The notes below the pieces were generated by a model. That model had not been told where the DNA came from. It saw nothing but the letters and a program-made list of their open reading frames with translations, and made no database searches. From Sporothrix humicola (Eukaryota; Ascomycota; Sordariomycetes; Ophiostomatales; Ophiostomataceae), in the NCBI GenBank assembly GCA_021396245.1, contig WNYE01000085.1, forward strand, positions 1 through 64,000: 64,000 bases of DNA, given 5' to 3'. Of the stretch, positions 46,479-56,582 are shown one piece after another. The translations under genes were made by a program, and so were the position numbers. Numbering within the stretch: position 1 is the stretch's first letter; the number at the start of each line of letters is the position of its first letter.

Positions 46479-47681
46479 ATGGCACCAAAATCACCCAATG
46501 CCCATCTGGGCGTGCCTGACCCCGAATGGACCGATTTCTACAGACGATGCCCCGAACGCGTTGTGCAGCTCGTCGGCACGCCGCATCAACTGCGAGCTGA
46601 AATGGCGGCACTCAAGAAGCAAACGGCGAGCCTGGTGCCGGCGATTACGGCAGGGCTGGCCAGTGTCAGAGACGAAGACGTCACTGTGTCTGACGGCAGC
46701 ACTATTGCCGTGCGCATCTACACGCCCGATGACGGAAAGACGATACATCCGGCCGTTGTCTAGTGAGTGATGTACCTACATTAAAGTTTATATTTTCTTT
46801 ATTACATTCTAACGGCGATAGCATCCACGGTGGAGGCTGGACACTTGGCGACCTCGAGGGCGAAGACGTGACGTGCCGACGAATGTGTGTCAGTACAGGC
46901 GTCGTGGTGGTCAGTGTAGACTACCGACTGGCTCCAGAGCATCCATTTCCAGCCGGTCTCAATGATTCTTGGGATGCATTGCTTTGGGTGAGTTTGTCGA
47001 CCATATCTCTTTCTATTTATCTTAAAATTGACACAAAATAGACGGTAAACAACCACAGAGCGCTTGGTATCGACAAAGATAGGATAATCCTGGGCGGCTC
47101 CAGCTCTGGCGGTAACGTTGTAAGTTTCAAAGATGTCCCTAAGGGGAAAAGAAAAAAGAAAGGAGAAAAAAAAAACACTGACACAGATTTAGGCCGCTGC
47201 ATTGGCCCACCGTGCAAGAGACACGGCGTTGTCCACCAAATTCACGCTCAAAGGCCAGATTCTGCGCATTCCAGCAGTCTGTCACTATGCGTGCTATCCG
47301 CCCGAGCTACAGCTTCACAGTCTCGAAGAACTGCGTGAAGCGCCCGTCTTGTGTAAACGATCTATGGAGCTGTTTTGGGGAAACTACAATCCACCAGATC
47401 CGCGGAACACAGACGCATCGCCCTTGCTCCACAAGGATTTTGCCGGCCTTGCGCCTGCGTACATCCAGGTCGCCGGTATGGATCCTTTACGGGACGAGGG
47501 ACTGGCATATGCAGAGAAGTTGAGGGCAGCAGGCGTCCCTGTAAGACTAGACGTGTATGCCGGCATGCCGCATGGATTTGGATATTTCCCTGAAGTGTCA
47601 GCGGCAAGAAAGAACGTGGTCGACCTGGTGGATGGAATCAAGTTTTTGCTGGGCGAGGGCAAGACAAGGGCCAAGATATGA
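46479..47681 (+). CDS. Alpha/beta hydrolase-3 (hormone-sensitive-lipase family esterase)
   Basis: Carboxylester hydrolase. Four exons, 46479-46762, 46822-46987, 47042-47119 and 47193-47681, splice in frame to 338 residues. The HSL oxyanion motif HGGG is at 97-100, followed by VVVSVDYRLAPEHPFPAGLND. The nucleophile elbow GSSSG (169-173) gives Ser171. The acid is Asp273 in GMDPLRDEG and the base His303 in MPHGFG, so the triad is complete. No signal peptide or membrane span is seen, so it is likely cytosolic. Introns are 59, 54, 73 nt. The physiological ester is unknown. It converges with the amino-acid transporter (95 bases between stops), which is not evidence of shared function. Confidence 0.93.
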
Positions 47682-47776
47682 GGGGCAGAGGAAGAAGGTA
47701 ACGTCTATTGCTCTACGTCGGCATATCTATTAAATAAATCAAATAAATTTAAATATTGAAAAATCAAACACACAGT

Positions 47777-49256
47777 TCAACCACATGTAAAAGCACCAGC
47801 AACGCCGCCCTGAGCGTAGGCGTCGACAATGCTTTGGATGGTCGTGTACGTGCCAGCAATGGCCATGAACGAGCCTCCGACAATCGTAATGGCATGCAGT
47901 GCGCAAATGGTCATCACACCGCCGGTCGAGAACCACTTGCCCTTGTGCAGGTACAGACCCATAAAGGCTGGGATCACGAGACATGTCGGCGAGCAGCAGA
48001 GCGAGCCGATGAGACCCAGGATGTAGTTGAAGAACGGAATGGCCTCGGCCAGCACAAACGACAAGATCGTCAAGCCGACGGTCGAGGCCAGCCATGTCGC
48101 CCAGTGCACGACGCTGTTGTCCTGCAGATGCTTCGAGTCACGCAGAATGCGCACAAGCAGGAATTTGGCGGCGACGTGCACCCAGAGCGTCGAGGTCATC
48201 ATGAAGCCGGGGATGGAGATACCGTAGGCAATCTTCTCGAGGGTGCCACCTGCGTTGGCGAGCGAGGGACTTGTAATGTACTGGCCGCAGTACATGTAGA
48301 TGACCATGCCAAAGGACATGTAGCAGGCCACGAGGAAGCCCTGTGAGATAAAGAGCGCCTTGGGAAATTGGCGAGGGACCTTCATTTCGGCAATCACAGG
48401 CATGAACGTGGAGGTCGAACCGAAGCCGGCTAGAGGTTGTTAGAAAATGAACGAGAGATAAAATAAAAATGCTAGACTTGGACTTACAGAAAAGGTTGAG
48501 TGCTGCAACAAGGCCAGCGACAAAGGTCGGATGTCCGACTGCCAGGACACCCAGTTCATATGGACCAGTAGGCGGTGCTGCAGCCGGGCGGTCGGTGGTG
48601 GTGACGCCCACGACGACAATGAACACGGCCGTAAAAATACTGGCAAAGCCGATCCACGTCAGAATGGCCAGCTTGCCGAGAGTGCGGATGCTGGCAAGAA
48701 CGCCCGTCGCAATAGCAGCAACCAGAGTCCACACAATCGTGCAGCCCCGGCCGTTGGCAAGGATCTTGAGGCCCTGGGACAGGCCAATAAAGCCAGAGCC
48801 AGTGCAAAGAACCCAGGTCAACAGGAAAAGGGCAGATGTTGCCTCGCGAGCAATTGGGCCGCCCATGACCATGGCGGCGTCGACAATGTTGTGCACGCCG
48901 GCGAAGCGCATGCGGAACTGGTATGCCACGTACGAGTAGTAAATGGTCAACGCACTCCACAGGGCCAAGAGCACAAGGCCGGGGCCGTAACCGACGACAC
49001 CAAGTGCCGACGGGATCGACAGCACGCCCGTGGCGAAGCAAAGCTTGATGAGAACAATGACGGTGCGGAAAAGGCCCAGAGCCCGGAACTTGGCACCGCC
49101 CTCGCCGTCGGCCTTGAACACTTCACGGTCGTCGTCATTGCTGTCGCCGTCCATGACAGAATGTGTCATTTCGCCTTGGCGAATGCTGTTTTCTGGCGAG
49201 GTAGCCAGGTCAGGCTTCTCACTGGCACTTTCAGTGGCCATCTTGACGTCGTTCAT
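47777..49256 (-). CDS. Amino-acid/auxin permease (AAAP) family transporter
   Basis: Membrane transporter of the fungal AAAP group (neutral amino-acid permease-like). Exons on the minus strand are 49256-48488 and 48429-47777, giving 473 residues. A hydrophilic, acidic N-terminus of about 60 residues precedes FRTVIVLIKLCFATGVLSIPSAL, the first helix with the family GVLSIP turn. About ten to eleven hydrophobic segments follow. The junction restores FSGFGSTSTFMPVIAEMKVP, a block typical of the family. The 58-nt intron has GTAAGT, CTAAC and TAG. A second Met five codons downstream is an alternative start. Substrate specificity cannot be read. It is divergent from an amidase. Confidence 0.9.
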
Positions 49257-49955
49257 GATGATGTTTGGAGAATGGGTTGAAGAAGAAGAGGTGGAGATGT
49301 GGATGCTGTAGGGCTGTTGGATCGACAGGACTTTGGCATGTCATCCGGGCATTATATATCTATGTCTTGGAGTGAAGACAGAAAATTGGAAATGCAGTCA
49401 AAAAGGAGACAAAAGATTGGCTTATCTCAAGTATCACGAGTCGATGCTCTTGAGATTGTCCGGATTGTCGAGATTGTCAACCTCTTCTTCGAGTGTGGTC
49501 GTGTTTGTTTCAAGACAGCCAATGACACGCCCCAATTACGACTATTGGGATGAGCTTCTATAGCTCGTCTGCCACTCGCTTGTGTAGCATTGGACTATCC
49601 TTTTGATACCCTCCAGATATCCTCTCGATATTCTGGCTGCCAAGCTGCGCCTAGATCCGCTTGCGCGCAGGTCCGTTTGCGCCGTTGTCCGATAGATGCA
49701 CTGTAGCGCGTCGTAGTGCGCTGCGATGCGCTGTTTTCCGCTAGCGCCTGATAAGGAGGTGTCAACACCAAAGCCGTGTAAGTTGACGTGGAGGATGTGG
49801 AGGAAGCGAATGAGGAGAAAGGTCGGGATGACGGCATCGTCTTGATTTTGGATTGAATCAAAAGTTGAAACCAAAGTAGAAGACGTGGAACTTGGCCTCG
49901 AAATGTCGTTTCTGTTGTTTTCACACAAAATTTCACCCAATCCTCGACATCCACA
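49257..49955. promoter_or_regulatory. Shared divergent promoter, transporter and amidase
   Basis: 699 bases lie between the two ATGs. HGATAR-type (AreA/NIT2) words occur at 49422-49427, 49690-49695 and 49749-49754, on either strand. About two are expected by chance in this length, so they are suggestive only. Confidence 0.5.
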
Positions 49956-50987
49956 ATGAGCGGCCTTGGTGGACTCAACAAGACGACTGGCGGCATTGTC
50001 ATTGCCGCAGTGCAATCGCAGCTTTTCCGCGTCGACACGCCTGATCAGTTAGCGGCCGCCACAGAACATGTTTGCAACCTTGTGCGCCGCGCACGCCGCG
50101 AATACCCGGCCACCGACCTTGTTCTGTTTCCCGAGTATTGCATCCACGGCCTGTCTATGGGCACCGACCCGGCCATTCTGTGCACCATGGATGGTCCTGA
50201 AGTAGCTGCTTTTCGTGCCGTTTGCGCCGAGCAGAAAATATGGGGTGTTTTTAGCATCATGGAGAAGAACGACCTCGCACCTCAATATCCCTGGAATGTT
50301 GGACTCACCATCAGCGCCGACGGCGAGATTGTCGACTACTACCGCAAAATGCACCCTTGGGTGCCTGTTGAGCCATGGTACCCTGGAAACCGGGGAGTAT
50401 CCGTGTTCACAGGTCCAGGAGGCGTGAGGATGAGCCTCATCATCTGCCATGACGGCATGTTCCCCGAAATGGCCCGTGAAGCTGCCTACAAGGGCGCTGA
50501 GGTGCTCTTGCGCACGGCTGGCTACACGTCACCCATTCGAAGCAGCTGGGAACTGACAAACCGAGCCAATGCGGCTGCCAACCTCATGTACACAGCAAGT
50601 GTTGCGTTGGCCGGCGCTGATAGCACGTGGCGGAGCATGGGGGAAGCAATGTTTGTCGGTCCCGAAGGCGAAGTGCTGGAACGGGGCAACGGCGTGGCTG
50701 ACCACATTGTGGCCTGTGAAATAAGGGTGGATGGAGTACGCCGGAGGAGGCGAGAATGGGGCGTCGAGAACAACTTGTTCCAGCTGGGCCACCGCGGCTA
50801 TGTAGCCGTCAAAGGAGGTGCCAGCGACTGTCCATACTCGTACATGCGGGATCTTGTGGCCGGACGCTATGCACAGGCAGAGGACAGCGAGGTCGTCGTT
50901 CAAGATGGAACAACTTGTGGATTTGAGCCGCCATCATCCGTGTTTGTTGACGAAACGGATGCGAAAGACGGTAACAAAGGTACCTAA
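49956..50987 (+). CDS. Formamidase / aliphatic amidase (nitrilase superfamily)
   Basis: Hydrolyses a short amide, releasing ammonia. One exon, 343 residues. The Glu-Lys-Cys triad is complete: Glu60 in VLFPEYCIHG, Lys131 in YYRKMHPW, and Cys164 in IICHDGMFPEMARE. These spacings match formamidase AmiF-type enzymes closely (Glu60, Lys133, Cys166 in the bacterial enzyme), as do the RTAGYTSP and NLMYTASVAL blocks. The C-terminal extension after about 300 is poorly conserved. Formamide is the likely substrate, but other short amides are possible. Divergent from an amino-acid transporter, which fits nitrogen scavenging. Confidence 0.93.
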   Translation: MSGLGGLNKTTGGIVIAAVQSQLFRVDTPDQLAAATEHVCNLVRRARREYPATDLVLFPEYCIHGLSMGTDPAILCTMDGPEVAAFRAVCAEQKIWGVFSIMEKNDLAPQYPWNVGLTISADGEIVDYYRKMHPWVPVEPWYPGNRGVSVFTGPGGVRMSLIICHDGMFPEMAREAAYKGAEVLLRTAGYTSPIRSSWELTNRANAAANLMYTASVALAGADSTWRSMGEAMFVGPEGEVLERGNGVADHIVACEIRVDGVRRRRREWGVENNLFQLGHRGYVAVKGGASDCPYSYMRDLVAGRYAQAEDSEVVVQDGTTCGFEPPSSVFVDETDAKDGNKGT

Positions 50988-51586
50988 ACAAGACAGCCAT
51001 TAGCATAAACGAATAAATCAAGAACGAAATTTGAAAAATGCACGGGTGCTTACCTGTTCGATGGGGTCGCATCTGGCCGTGGTGTCTGGAGTGCGCGAGA
51101 CAAACTAGGGGAGAAATTGACGAGAAAAAACAGAATAGGATAAAGAAAAACTGCATCTATCACATGCTTATTAGAAAGAGTGTGGCCAACTGGGAAGGAA
51201 AGAGCAAAAAAATAAAATAAAAAAGCCCAGTACTCATTCAAAAGCAACAGGCACTCATGCACATGGAAAGCGCGATGATGTCTAAAAGGCTGAGTTCCTT
51301 CCATTTTGGGCAATATGGCACCCTCTCAAGCCTCTCACTCCCCCTTCCATTTTGCACACCCAGTTTGGATTCGTGACTCGCTCCTTCTGTTTTTGAGTAT
51401 TACGTTCCTTCTCTTCTTGACTTTGTTATGGTTCGTTTTTCTCCCCTTGAAAACTTTTCGTCTTCTCCCATCTCTCCCATCTCTCCTCTTTTCGACACTT
51501 TCTTCCCTCCAGTTCAATCGCCATTCCAACTCACAAAACCACAGTACCTACCAACCCACATCACGACTCCCAATCCACCCAAAACA
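50988..51586. other. Intergenic region with C/T-rich leader
   Basis: This is the amidase 3' region, then a strongly pyrimidine-rich stretch (51.33-51.58 kb) leading into the small NSTESIA-repeat gene. Confidence 0.55.
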
Positions 51587-51934
51587 ATGTCGACAGTTGC
51601 TGCCTATCAAGGCAACCCCATGGTACCAGGACTTTTGCAGCTATTCTCATTGCTTTCGCAGTCCATAAACAGCACTGAGTCAATCGCCAACAGCACCGAG
51701 TCAATCGCCAACAGCACCCGCGATATTGGCGAGATCGCCTTTGGTTTTCACACTTTGCTCTTTGACAACATCAATGACCCAGTACTTCTACCCCTTTTCT
51801 TGGGACATGTTGTTGGTGGCATTTCGTCCCTGGGACTCGCCGTTCAATCATTGAACCTAAGCATCATCGCTTTGAAGAGTCAAGTTGATGGCATCAGCAA
51901 CTTCGCGATGGATCTTTTGGCGAGTGAGACTTAG
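51587..51934 (+). CDS. Small hypothetical protein with NSTESIA repeats
   Basis: 115 residues from the ATG at 51587 (context AAAACAATGT), preferred over the upstream in-frame ATG at 51428, which lies in the pyrimidine-rich leader. A heptad NSTESIA is repeated (residues 28-34 and 35-41), with a third NST, giving three N-glycosylation-type sequons but no clear signal peptide. After it, LPLFLGHVVGGISSLGLAVQSL is hydrophobic and amphipathic. Sequon-rich heptads followed by a helix could form a coiled coil. A GTATGT..CTAAC..CAG intron (51954-52020) lies just after the stop. I do not recognise the family. The gene sits immediately before a Zn2Cys6 regulator. It may be lineage-restricted. Confidence 0.6.
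   Translation: MSTVAAYQGNPMVPGLLQLFSLLSQSINSTESIANSTESIANSTRDIGEIAFGFHTLLFDNINDPVLLPLFLGHVVGGISSLGLAVQSLNLSIIALKSQVDGISNFAMDLLASET
51668..51721 (+). repeat. 21-nt coding tandem repeat
   Basis: Two 21-nt units encode NSTESIA and differ by one third-position change. A third copy breaks off after NST. The near-identity suggests a recent duplication. Confidence 0.8.
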
Positions 51935-52429
51935 CTGCAGACACGACTGCTGGGTATGTATCCGTTTTCATTTCACTGACTTGTTGTCCATAATACTAAC
52001 ATAGTCTTGCCACTCGACAGGAAACGCATGCCCATACCGACAGGGAAGATGGTATACTCCCCTTCGTGCTGGAAATCCCACACTTTGGCAGCAAATCACA
52101 CGGGGGATAGCGTGACCGCCCATGTTTCATTATGATGGGACGCAAACTGCGACTACAGATGAGGTACTTTTATCTTGACTAGAATCTGATGTCACTGGTT
52201 TCTATGGATATTTTGTGCCAACCATTTTATGCAACGCGTGTTGACCGGAATACGCTACCTGATTTTGCGTTTATTTGCCATGTGGCTGTCTTCTATGAAC
52301 TAACACCGATATCCACACCGATACCGATAACCAGGGCTACGGGACTAAGCTAACTTCTTTCCTTTCCACAGTTCTACCTTCAACTCTCTTTCTAATAAGT
52401 TTTCTTTACAGGCTCCGACAATCCTCCTC
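51935..52429. other. Intergenic region with 3' UTR intron and possible leader acceptor
   Basis: A consensus intron occupies 51954-52020, starting 20 bases after the preceding stop. A second acceptor-like site (TTTCTTTACAG, ending at 52411) lies just before the ATG of the following regulator and may end a leader intron. Confidence 0.55.
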
Positions 52430-53992
52430 ATGACGTCCACGATTGATCTAGATACGCTTCTCGCGACGCTCCCGGCATGCAGGCGTTGCCGCAAGAATCG
52501 ACGACGTTGCGACACCAAACTGCCCTCTTGTGCTAACTGCAACAAGGCTGGCGTTGAGTGCATCTTTTACGATCATACTCTACAAGAAGAGCTCCCACGA
52601 AGCTACATTGCTTCTCTGGTCGAGCACTTGACACGAGAAGAGACAGAAGCACAGGTCAGTACGTCGTCTGCAGCTTCCAGCTCGACATTATCGACGACGG
52701 ATTCTGTTGAAGCACGACACCATTTTGGTTACGCTCAAGGAGCGTATCGATACATTGGGGAAGGTTCGCACCTACTCGATGTCAGCATTGAGCCTTCGAT
52801 CCCGAGTCAAAAGCGTCGACAAGCACCTCCTCCCGAGATACCTGCACAAGTCAATGCTGTTCCCAACTCGATACCACACGACTTACGAACTCATCTCACC
52901 AATGTCTTTTTCAACACAATCAATCAAGTCTACCCTGTCCTCGACAAATCGAGCATGATATCAGTCTCTGAGCCCAAGCCTGCCACCCAAGAATTTGTTC
53001 AAGAAATGGTCTGTGCGGTGGCCTGCCGCTTTGAGAACGAAAACCGAGAAACGTCAACTTCTTCAAGTCACGATCAAATGCAGCGCCTTCATTCCCTTGG
53101 AGTTGTCTGCCACGAGAAAGCTCTTCGCCATATCGAACAGGCCACAGCAGCACAGGCTGTCTCGACACTGCAGGTTGTTGTACTGCTCGTTCTATACACC
53201 CTCGTCTGCCCATCCACCGGCGGTAACATAAGTCAACAACTGGGATTTGCGATACGGCTGGTTATAGATCTGTGCGAGTCGGGAAGTGATAGTGACGATG
53301 ATAACGAGGGCGCGAAAGCACCTCCTCTATCATCGCTGTACAAGGTCATTTACTGCCTAGAGAATCACGTTTGTGGTGTTCTGGTGAGACCGACAGCGCT
53401 TCCAGAGCCGACAGATCCTCTTATAATGCCGTCGTTCTCAGAGCATATGTCTCGCCTTTCATCGCCAACATCATCGGATGTCGACAACTCGCTCAACCTC
53501 CTCTGTACACTTTACCGAGTGCAGGCTCGTTATCGCAACGGCAGCTTGACAAGCGTTAGCTCAGGACACGATACACTTGGCAGGTCTGTCCTTGAATTTG
53601 CGGACAGGTTCTACGAGTATGAAGCACACAGACGACGTACGCAAAGCGAAGAATTCTCGCAGGTCCTCCACCCAAATGTTGCAGCTGTCCTCAATGAGAC
53701 TTGTCTGGTCCTCGACTCAAGCTCGGTTGATGCAGCCACTCGTGTGTTGAACGCACACTGCAGTCCTGACTACCTAGCTACCTTTCTATCATCATATTGG
53801 GTCCACCGAGCTGGCATCGTCATTGTGGATGCGCTCTTAGGTGGAGCAGGGTCCTCTCAGTTACAACTGATACGGGCCTATGGTCAAGCTGTCACTTTGT
53901 TGACCTCCTGGGAGACGACTTGGGATTCTGCTGGTGTGCTTCGACAAGCCCTTGAGCAGAGATTGGTTGGGAGGGGACCAGATGGGGAGTGA
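52430..53992 (+). CDS. Zn2Cys6 fungal transcription factor (first of two)
   Basis: Nuclear DNA-binding regulator, one exon, 520 residues. The binuclear zinc cluster is complete: Cys17, 20, 27, 34, 37 and 44 in CX2CX6CX6CX2CX6C spacing, with basic RKNRRR between. The linker LPRSYIASLVEHL (55-67) matches the PRSY..L linker style of Ppr1/UaY-type regulators. A Fungal_trans-like region follows (VFFNTINQVYPVLDKS near 158-173, and a helix set through 440). A SGSDSDDDNEG stretch lies near 285. Codon use is less GC-biased than in the neighbours. A target role in the adjacent pyrimidine genes is inference only. Confidence 0.88.
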   Translation: MTSTIDLDTLLATLPACRRCRKNRRRCDTKLPSCANCNKAGVECIFYDHTLQEELPRSYIASLVEHLTREETEAQVSTSSAASSSTLSTTDSVEARHHFGYAQGAYRYIGEGSHLLDVSIEPSIPSQKRRQAPPPEIPAQVNAVPNSIPHDLRTHLTNVFFNTINQVYPVLDKSSMISVSEPKPATQEFVQEMVCAVACRFENENRETSTSSSHDQMQRLHSLGVVCHEKALRHIEQATAAQAVSTLQVVVLLVLYTLVCPSTGGNISQQLGFAIRLVIDLCESGSDSDDDNEGAKAPPLSSLYKVIYCLENHVCGVLVRPTALPEPTDPLIMPSFSEHMSRLSSPTSSDVDNSLNLLCTLYRVQARYRNGSLTSVSSGHDTLGRSVLEFADRFYEYEAHRRRTQSEEFSQVLHPNVAAVLNETCLVLDSSSVDAATRVLNAHCSPDYLATFLSSYWVHRAGIVIVDALLGGAGSSQLQLIRAYGQAVTLLTSWETTWDSAGVLRQALEQRLVGRGPDGE

Positions 53993-54332
53993 GAGGGGAA
54001 GTTTGCATGACGAGGAGTCCCCGGAAATCGTCATCAGTATCGGGTGCCAAGGGTTGGCTATCGACACTTGCCTTATCTCTGACGGCCACGCCACCACAAT
54101 ATTTACACAGCGACTAACCGAAAGAGGTAAAATCTCACTTACACGAATTCATACACTAAAAGCGCTGCAACATCACTAAAGCCCCGCTAACAAATAACCA
54201 ACGGGGCTGCTAAGCACACTGTCAATCAAACATCTTTCACAGCTAAACTCAAGATCATTCTGAAAGCATTCTTCATCAAGGCCATTCGAACTTCTGCAAT
54301 ATGTCTATCGCACATGCACATACCGAGAAAAT
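53993..54332. other. Intergenic region with a 7-bp hairpin
   Basis: Separates the two regulators. A perfect inverted repeat AGCCCCG / CGGGGCT (54180-54186 and 54202-54208, 15-base loop) lies about halfway. Confidence 0.6.
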
Positions 54333-56582
54333 ATGGTCCATTCACGTGTACGCCGTCGAGCCCAGGCGTGCGCTCGTTGCCGGCTTCGAAAAGTCCACTG
54401 CGATGCATTGCCGTCTGGTTGTTCTCGATGCACCGATGCAGCCGTTCCGTGCGTGGCCTTGTTGAGTACATCCACACGCGAGGCGATGCCGAGGAGTGTT
54501 GCACAGTTTCTCGAGACACAGATCGCAGAAAGAGAGCGTGAAAAGAGACGAGGACGAGCAGAACGACCATTCTCAATGAGAAAACCGGCAAACGCGCATT
54601 CGTCATCGCCGGCACCATCATTTTTGACATCCTCATTTGCATCGCCGGTTGCCAACACGCTGCTTGACGGAACCACACCGTCCTTTCTGGGCCTGTCGGC
54701 AGCAGTCCCGTTGGCACGATGCGTTGTGGCCGGTACGCGGCTTCCGTCTGCTCGAGAGGCTATGGGCAGTGGGCACTCGCCTCGTTCACCTCCTTCGCCG
54801 CACTCACAGACATCAACAACTGCTTTGATGACCACGACTCCACAGCAACAGGCCACCAGTCCACCATCGGCGCCTTCTAGCCCTGGAAGTTCCCTGTCAG
54901 CCATCCCCGTCCATGTTGCCGACTTTCTGTTCGACAACTATGTCACCCGAGTCGCACCCCAGTATCCCATCCACTACACCCCAGACCTCGTCGCAATGCA
55001 TGCTGCCATCTTCCATGCCGACGAAGATCAACCAAGCGGATCAATCGTCACAGATATTCCAAAAGCCTACGCCACCTACACTCTCAACCTCATCATGGCC
55101 ATTTCACTGTCGACAGCTGCTCGATCAAAGCAGGCAAGAGCCAATGCCATCGCAAGTGGCTTGTTTGCGCGTGCAATGGAGCAGCTGCCCGGTGTGCTAA
55201 CCAACGACCTGCGTGGCTTACAGGCACTCGTTTTGTTGACCCAATATACCTTTTTGAGCCCTGGCGTGGCCAACTTCTGGCTTTTGACTGGATTCATGAG
55301 CCAGGCATGTATTGATCTGGGGCTGCATCAGGAAATGCCCGAGCCGGCTGATGAGTACGGCCACAGCCACTCCAGTCTGCCTTGGCCTCTTTACCAAGAT
55401 CTACGTCGGCGTGTATTCTGGTGCGCATGGGAGATGGAAGTGGCCGTATGTGGCGCACTGCTGCGTCCGATCACACTTTTACGGCGCAATGTGACGACAA
55501 AATTCCCCTCTGTTCTCGACGACGCAGCCATTGGACAAGCAATTGAAGATGCTGCGCTCACTGGAGACGAGCCGCGCCTTGATGAGGACAGTGGCCGCCC
55601 GGCCAAGTTCACGTCGCACTACATTTGGAGGTACCGAGCAGTGGAATGCGATATTGTACCAGTCCTCTTTCACGGAGAGCCATTACCAGCATCTTTCAAG
55701 AGCACGGGTGGCAATGGAGAAGATGGTGACCTGGCTGCTTGGATGGACCACCAGGAACGCACGATACTGGAATGGAAGGCCGAGATCCATGACCGAACGG
55801 CACGCAACACGGACACTACAGTCCAGTCACTTTGGGACGAGATGCAGCTGTACGCCGACATTGCCTGCGACTACATCCTGATCACGCTCTTTCGGCCCTG
55901 CCCACGTCTGCGTGATCCGCCCACCGCCAACCTGTTGAAAGCGTTTGCGGCCGCTGTAGGTGTCGCCGACGGCAGCTGGCAGCAGGCAAACCGTGCCTTT
56001 GGTAGCAGCAAATACGTCTTCCACGCATGTTACCACTCCTTTTCGGCCGCCATTGCCTTTTTGCAGGCTCTGCAGCGCATTAAGCCAGCCATTGCGGCCG
56101 CGTACCCCTGGGCCCAGGTCGAGGCAAACATGCAGGCATTCTCGCGTTTCTTTGCCACTGTAGCCGAGCGCTGGCCGGCAGCGTCTCGATGCCTCGACGA
56201 GTACGAGCGGTTGCTGGCGCCCGTGAAGAGAGACTATCTCGATTTCCTCGTGCAGGCTGCCCATGCGGCACAAGCTGAACAGGATCGGGCAGCTCAGGCT
56301 ACGGCTCAAGCAGCCTCAGAGTCGGGGATAGGGGCGACCGGTGCCTTTGCTGATATTGATCTCGACGAGGCCTTGACCCTCAGCACCTTTTTCAATGCCT
56401 CTGCACTCGAGCCAACGGACCACAGCGCACAGCTGTATATGGGAAGCGGCAGCAACACTGGAAATGGTGGCAGCACTAACGGATTTGGACACACTCACTC
56501 GTCGGCACTGAGCGCCTTTGTGGCCATGGACTGGAACGAGGAGTTTAGCTTTGGCGTCGACCCTGGAGCGTGGCGTGTATGA
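54333..56582 (+). CDS. Zn2Cys6 fungal transcription factor (second of two)
   Basis: Nuclear regulator, one exon, 749 residues. The zinc cluster has Cys13, 16, 23, 30, 33 and 40 (CX2CX6CX6CX2CX6C) with RLRKVH between. The linker MPRSVAQFLETQIAERERE (52-70) is again PRS-type and leads into a basic coiled-coil-like helix. A Ser/Pro/Thr-rich stretch covers about 90-190. The Fungal_trans domain spans about 195-480, with ACIDLGLHQEMPEP and LRRRVFWCAWEMEVAVCGALLRP. The end is Gly/Ser/Asn-rich and then MDWNEEFSFGVDPGAW, an acidic-aromatic tail typical of activation domains. It lies directly before the dioxygenase/decarboxylase genes, so a pathway-specific role is plausible but unproven. Confidence 0.92.
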   Translation: MVHSRVRRRAQACARCRLRKVHCDALPSGCSRCTDAAVPCVALLSTSTREAMPRSVAQFLETQIAEREREKRRGRAERPFSMRKPANAHSSSPAPSFLTSSFASPVANTLLDGTTPSFLGLSAAVPLARCVVAGTRLPSAREAMGSGHSPRSPPSPHSQTSTTALMTTTPQQQATSPPSAPSSPGSSLSAIPVHVADFLFDNYVTRVAPQYPIHYTPDLVAMHAAIFHADEDQPSGSIVTDIPKAYATYTLNLIMAISLSTAARSKQARANAIASGLFARAMEQLPGVLTNDLRGLQALVLLTQYTFLSPGVANFWLLTGFMSQACIDLGLHQEMPEPADEYGHSHSSLPWPLYQDLRRRVFWCAWEMEVAVCGALLRPITLLRRNVTTKFPSVLDDAAIGQAIEDAALTGDEPRLDEDSGRPAKFTSHYIWRYRAVECDIVPVLFHGEPLPASFKSTGGNGEDGDLAAWMDHQERTILEWKAEIHDRTARNTDTTVQSLWDEMQLYADIACDYILITLFRPCPRLRDPPTANLLKAFAAAVGVADGSWQQANRAFGSSKYVFHACYHSFSAAIAFLQALQRIKPAIAAAYPWAQVEANMQAFSRFFATVAERWPAASRCLDEYERLLAPVKRDYLDFLVQAAHAAQAEQDRAAQATAQAASESGIGATGAFADIDLDEALTLSTFFNASALEPTDHSAQLYMGSGSNTGNGGSTNGFGHTHSSALSAFVAMDWNEEFSFGVDPGAWRV

